Under the pieces are notes generated by a model. It ran no database searches, was not told the DNA's origin, and worked only from the letters and a program-made list of their open reading frames with translations. Positions 5,019 to 6,708 of a DNA stretch of 6,708 nucleotides are shown piece after piece. The first letter of the stretch is position 1. Every line of letters starts with the position of its first letter. Origin of the DNA: an uncultured Micrococcales bacterium (lineage in GTDB: Bacteria > Actinomycetota > Actinomycetes > Actinomycetales > Microbacteriaceae); contig CAIJWY010000137.1 in NCBI GenBank assembly GCA_903824455.1, forward strand, positions 1-6,708. The letters run 5' to 3'. The position numbers were made by a program, and so were the translations under genes.

Positions 5019-6575
5019 ATGTTTCGCAAATTTTTAGTCTCATTGGTCGCTCTAAGTTTTATTGCAAGCGCACTCGTCCAAGCTCCCGTCGCTTTCGCGG
5101 ATGGTTGTACCTCAGGCGGAGACGGCTCAGTCGGAAGTCCGTACTTGATATGCACCCCTGCTGAATTACAAGGAATGTCTACAAATGCATCAGGTGATCA
5201 TTACTTACTTGGCGCCGACATAGACCTTTCTCATACGGTTTGGACTTCATTTGATTTAAATGCGCACCTTGATGGTAACGGGCACACCATTTCAAATTTG
5301 CATGTTATAGATGACCATGGAAATAACACCGGATTGTTTAACACAATGGCTTTAGGTTCAGAGTTGAAAAAAGTGTTTATCAAAGATGCAGAGATTCGGG
5401 TGTATTCCGATTCTTATGTTGGAGTGATCGCAGGGTACAGTTACGGTTCCATTGACCAAGTAAAAGTAACTGGAAACATCTACAGTGACACTGTCTACTC
5501 CAGTGGAATCGTTGGATATCTACGGGGTGGTTCAATCACAAATGTTGATTCTGGCGCAAACATTACAAACGTTCCTCACAACAGCTATGCCGCGGGAATA
5601 TCGCCATTTGCATCCGGAACCTCTAATTCTGAGCCTACAATCTCCAATTCTCTGGTAACCGGTCGAATCAGCACTGATTCACCTATTGGAACCGTTATGT
5701 GGGGCATGCCCTGGTGGAATGGAGGAGGTAATCCTCCCATGCCATCCTGCAGTGTGGCTCACCAAATATACGTTTTGGATTCTTCAATAGATCCCATGGC
5801 TAATGATTATGGCTGTCGACCAAATTCAATGGACCCAAACACTAACCAGCAACTCACTGATACTTCTGGAACAATCTCGTTGAATGACTTGAAGTCGGTT
5901 ACCAATTCGGACAGTCGATTCACAGGCTGGAACCCAACCATTTGGGATTTCGGCAGCAACTTAACGGTTCCACATTTGGCAATTTTCCCCGTGGCTCCTG
6001 ATCAGCCTGGTGTAGCAACTGTCACACACTCGGCGAATCAGGTTGGCTTTTTATTCGTAGCTCCGACTTATAACGGAGGTTCGGCAATCACAGGATATGA
6101 CGTTCAAGTAATGCCTACAATAGGTAACGCCTGGCTAACTGCGGGAATTACTACACTCGGCAGCGGCCAAGCAGCGTATACGGGGATCCCGAATGACGGA
6201 ACTCGATACATATTCCGGTACCGCGCCTACAACGTTTTTGGGGCTAGTGAATGGGCATCGGTGAGTAGCTCAGATTACCCGTCAACCACTCCCTCAGCTG
6301 TTGCCCGGGTCATAGTAAAGTCTTCGAAACTTGGAGTAAAAGTGAGCTTTACCGACGGCACAAACAATGGTGGTTCTGCAATTTCCTCCTACGTAGTTTC
6401 TTTCTATAGGTCAGCTAATACCCCCCGGGCTTGGAAGTCGATTTCAGTCAAAGCAAGGAGCGTGACTCTAAGCAAACTAAAAGTCAAAACAAAACTCTGG
6501 GTTTCAGTGTCTCCGGTAAATCGTGATGGTGCCGGAACTTCGTCCCCCAGGGTTCTAGTGACTGTGAAGAAGTAG
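5019..6575 (+). CDS. Secreted GLUG-type beta-helix protein with two C-terminal fibronectin type III domains
   Basis: A 518-residue exported protein of unknown specific function. ATG at 5019 is chosen because AGGGGAAG (5003-5010) precedes it with good spacing and because it puts a signal peptide at the N-terminus: MFRK, a hydrophobic stretch (5-20), then AFA with likely Sec cleavage after Ala27. GSPYLICTPAELQGM (39-53) and LDGNGHTISNL (84-94) are the standard lead-in to GLUG-motif surface proteins. G-L-F/G-I-V-like turns recur near 105, 135, 163 and 193, suggesting a beta-helix. A W/G/P-rich segment spans about 227-242. Two fibronectin type III domains occupy about 327-420 and 425-518, each with an NGGSAI-x-x-Y loop (352 and 450). 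Four cysteines (30, 45, 244, 266) could form two disulfides. No LPXTG motif, C-terminal membrane anchor or catalytic motif is seen. Likely role: adhesion or binding at the surface, by analogy. The gene is richer in A+T than its neighbours. Confidence 0.85.
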   Translation: MFRKFLVSLVALSFIASALVQAPVAFADGCTSGGDGSVGSPYLICTPAELQGMSTNASGDHYLLGADIDLSHTVWTSFDLNAHLDGNGHTISNLHVIDDHGNNTGLFNTMALGSELKKVFIKDAEIRVYSDSYVGVIAGYSYGSIDQVKVTGNIYSDTVYSSGIVGYLRGGSITNVDSGANITNVPHNSYAAGISPFASGTSNSEPTISNSLVTGRISTDSPIGTVMWGMPWWNGGGNPPMPSCSVAHQIYVLDSSIDPMANDYGCRPNSMDPNTNQQLTDTSGTISLNDLKSVTNSDSRFTGWNPTIWDFGSNLTVPHLAIFPVAPDQPGVATVTHSANQVGFLFVAPTYNGGSAITGYDVQVMPTIGNAWLTAGITTLGSGQAAYTGIPNDGTRYIFRYRAYNVFGASEWASVSSSDYPSTTPSAVARVIVKSSKLGVKVSFTDGTNNGGSAISSYVVSFYRSANTPRAWKSISVKARSVTLSKLKVKTKLWVSVSPVNRDGAGTSSPRVLVTVKK

Positions 6576-6600
6576 ATTGGCTTTGCTTTTAAGGCTTAGT

Positions 6601-6652
6601 TGCCAGTAAACTTGCGCTAGTAAGTTGACAACTTCGCCAATCTGGCATTTTT
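6601..6652 (+). terminator. Likely intrinsic terminator after the secreted-protein gene
   Basis: TGCCAG (6601-6606) is the exact reverse complement of CTGGCA (6642-6647), and TTTTT (6648-6652) follows directly. The 35 bases between can form their own stem, AACTT (6609-6613) with AAGTT (6622-6626). A simpler hairpin, GCCA/TGGC (6636-6639 with 6643-6646), ends at nearly the same place. It begins 25 bases after the stop codon. The long interior loop makes it less than ideal. Confidence 0.45.
6622..6634. repeat. 13-base perfect palindrome (operator-like)
   Basis: AAGTTGACAACTT reads AAGTTG-A-CAACTT, six-base arms around one central base. It contains a consensus -35 hexamer, TTGACA (6625-6630). 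A dyad over a -35 box is a typical place for a repressor site, but the same bases also take part in the terminator-like fold, so function is open. Confidence 0.4.
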
Positions 6653-6655
6653 AAT
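6625..6655 (+). promoter_or_regulatory. Candidate promoter reading out of the right edge
   Basis: TTGACA (6625-6630) is a perfect -35 box. TTTAAT (6650-6655) matches TATAAT at five of six positions, but the 19-base spacer is longer than ideal. Transcription would start near 6662 and leave the window. In related actinobacteria tRNA-Trp and secE-nusG follow aspC, so a strong promoter here would make sense; that gene is not visible. Confidence 0.3.
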
Positions 6656-6661
6656 CATCAA

Positions 6662-6679
6662 TAGATTTCTAATCTAGAA
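6662..6679. repeat. Two overlapping short inverted repeats
   Basis: TAGATT (6662-6667) and AATCTA (6671-6676) form six-base arms around TCT. Overlapping them, TTCTA (6667-6671) and TAGAA (6675-6679) form five-base arms around ATC. The two structures are mutually exclusive. They lie just downstream of the candidate promoter, in what would be its leader. AT-rich sequence makes chance dyads likely, so no function is assigned. Confidence 0.25.
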
Positions 6680-6708
6680 GTGTGCCCATTTTTGGTTAGG
6701 TTGTCATC

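Overview
The window looks like a piece of an actinobacterial chromosome, most likely a small-genome member of the Microbacteriaceae (perhaps a freshwater Luna-type lineage). The taxonomic call is an inference from protein style, moderate GC and gene order. The order tRNA-Thr, tRNA-Met, hadA, hadB, murB, aspC is a conserved actinobacterial block. In relatives it runs on into tRNA-Trp and secE-nusG-rplK-rplA, which would lie just past the right edge.

Layout: positions 2-952 hold the C-terminal half of a GH13 alpha-glucan hydrolase whose 5' part is outside the window. Positions 999-1148 carry tRNA-Thr(GGU) and tRNA-Met(CAU), with a candidate promoter overlapping the end of the GH13 gene. Positions 1200-3681 form a very tight four-gene run on the plus strand: hadA, hadB, murB and a TetR-type regulator. 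Neighbours overlap by 4 bases or are 3 bases apart, so this is probably one operon. hadA has no Shine-Dalgarno sequence and sits six bases after a TANNNT box, as leaderless actinobacterial genes do. The class I aminotransferase gene (aspC-like) runs the other way from 4871 to 3678 and overlaps the tetR stop codon tail to tail by four bases.

Positions 5019-6575 encode a 518-residue secreted protein: a signal peptide, a GLUG-type beta-helix region and two fibronectin type III domains. The DNA here is visibly richer in A+T than the rest. This is the accessory part of an otherwise housekeeping window and probably a lineage-specific insertion between aspC and the expected tRNA-Trp/secE region. The last 130 bases are non-coding and dense in inverted repeats: a likely terminator and possibly a promoter for the next unit.

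How the genes fit together: hadA/hadB (3-hydroxyacyl thioester dehydratase subunits, lipid synthesis) and murB (cell-wall precursor synthesis) are envelope-building functions that share a transcript with a TetR regulator. The regulator may therefore sense a lipid or envelope signal, but its ligand and targets cannot be read from the sequence. I see no CRISPR array, transposase, phage gene or toxin-antitoxin pair, and no clear new multi-gene system. The items most worth a second look are the inserted surface protein, the TetR gene in the hadAB-murB operon, and the palindrome-rich right edge.
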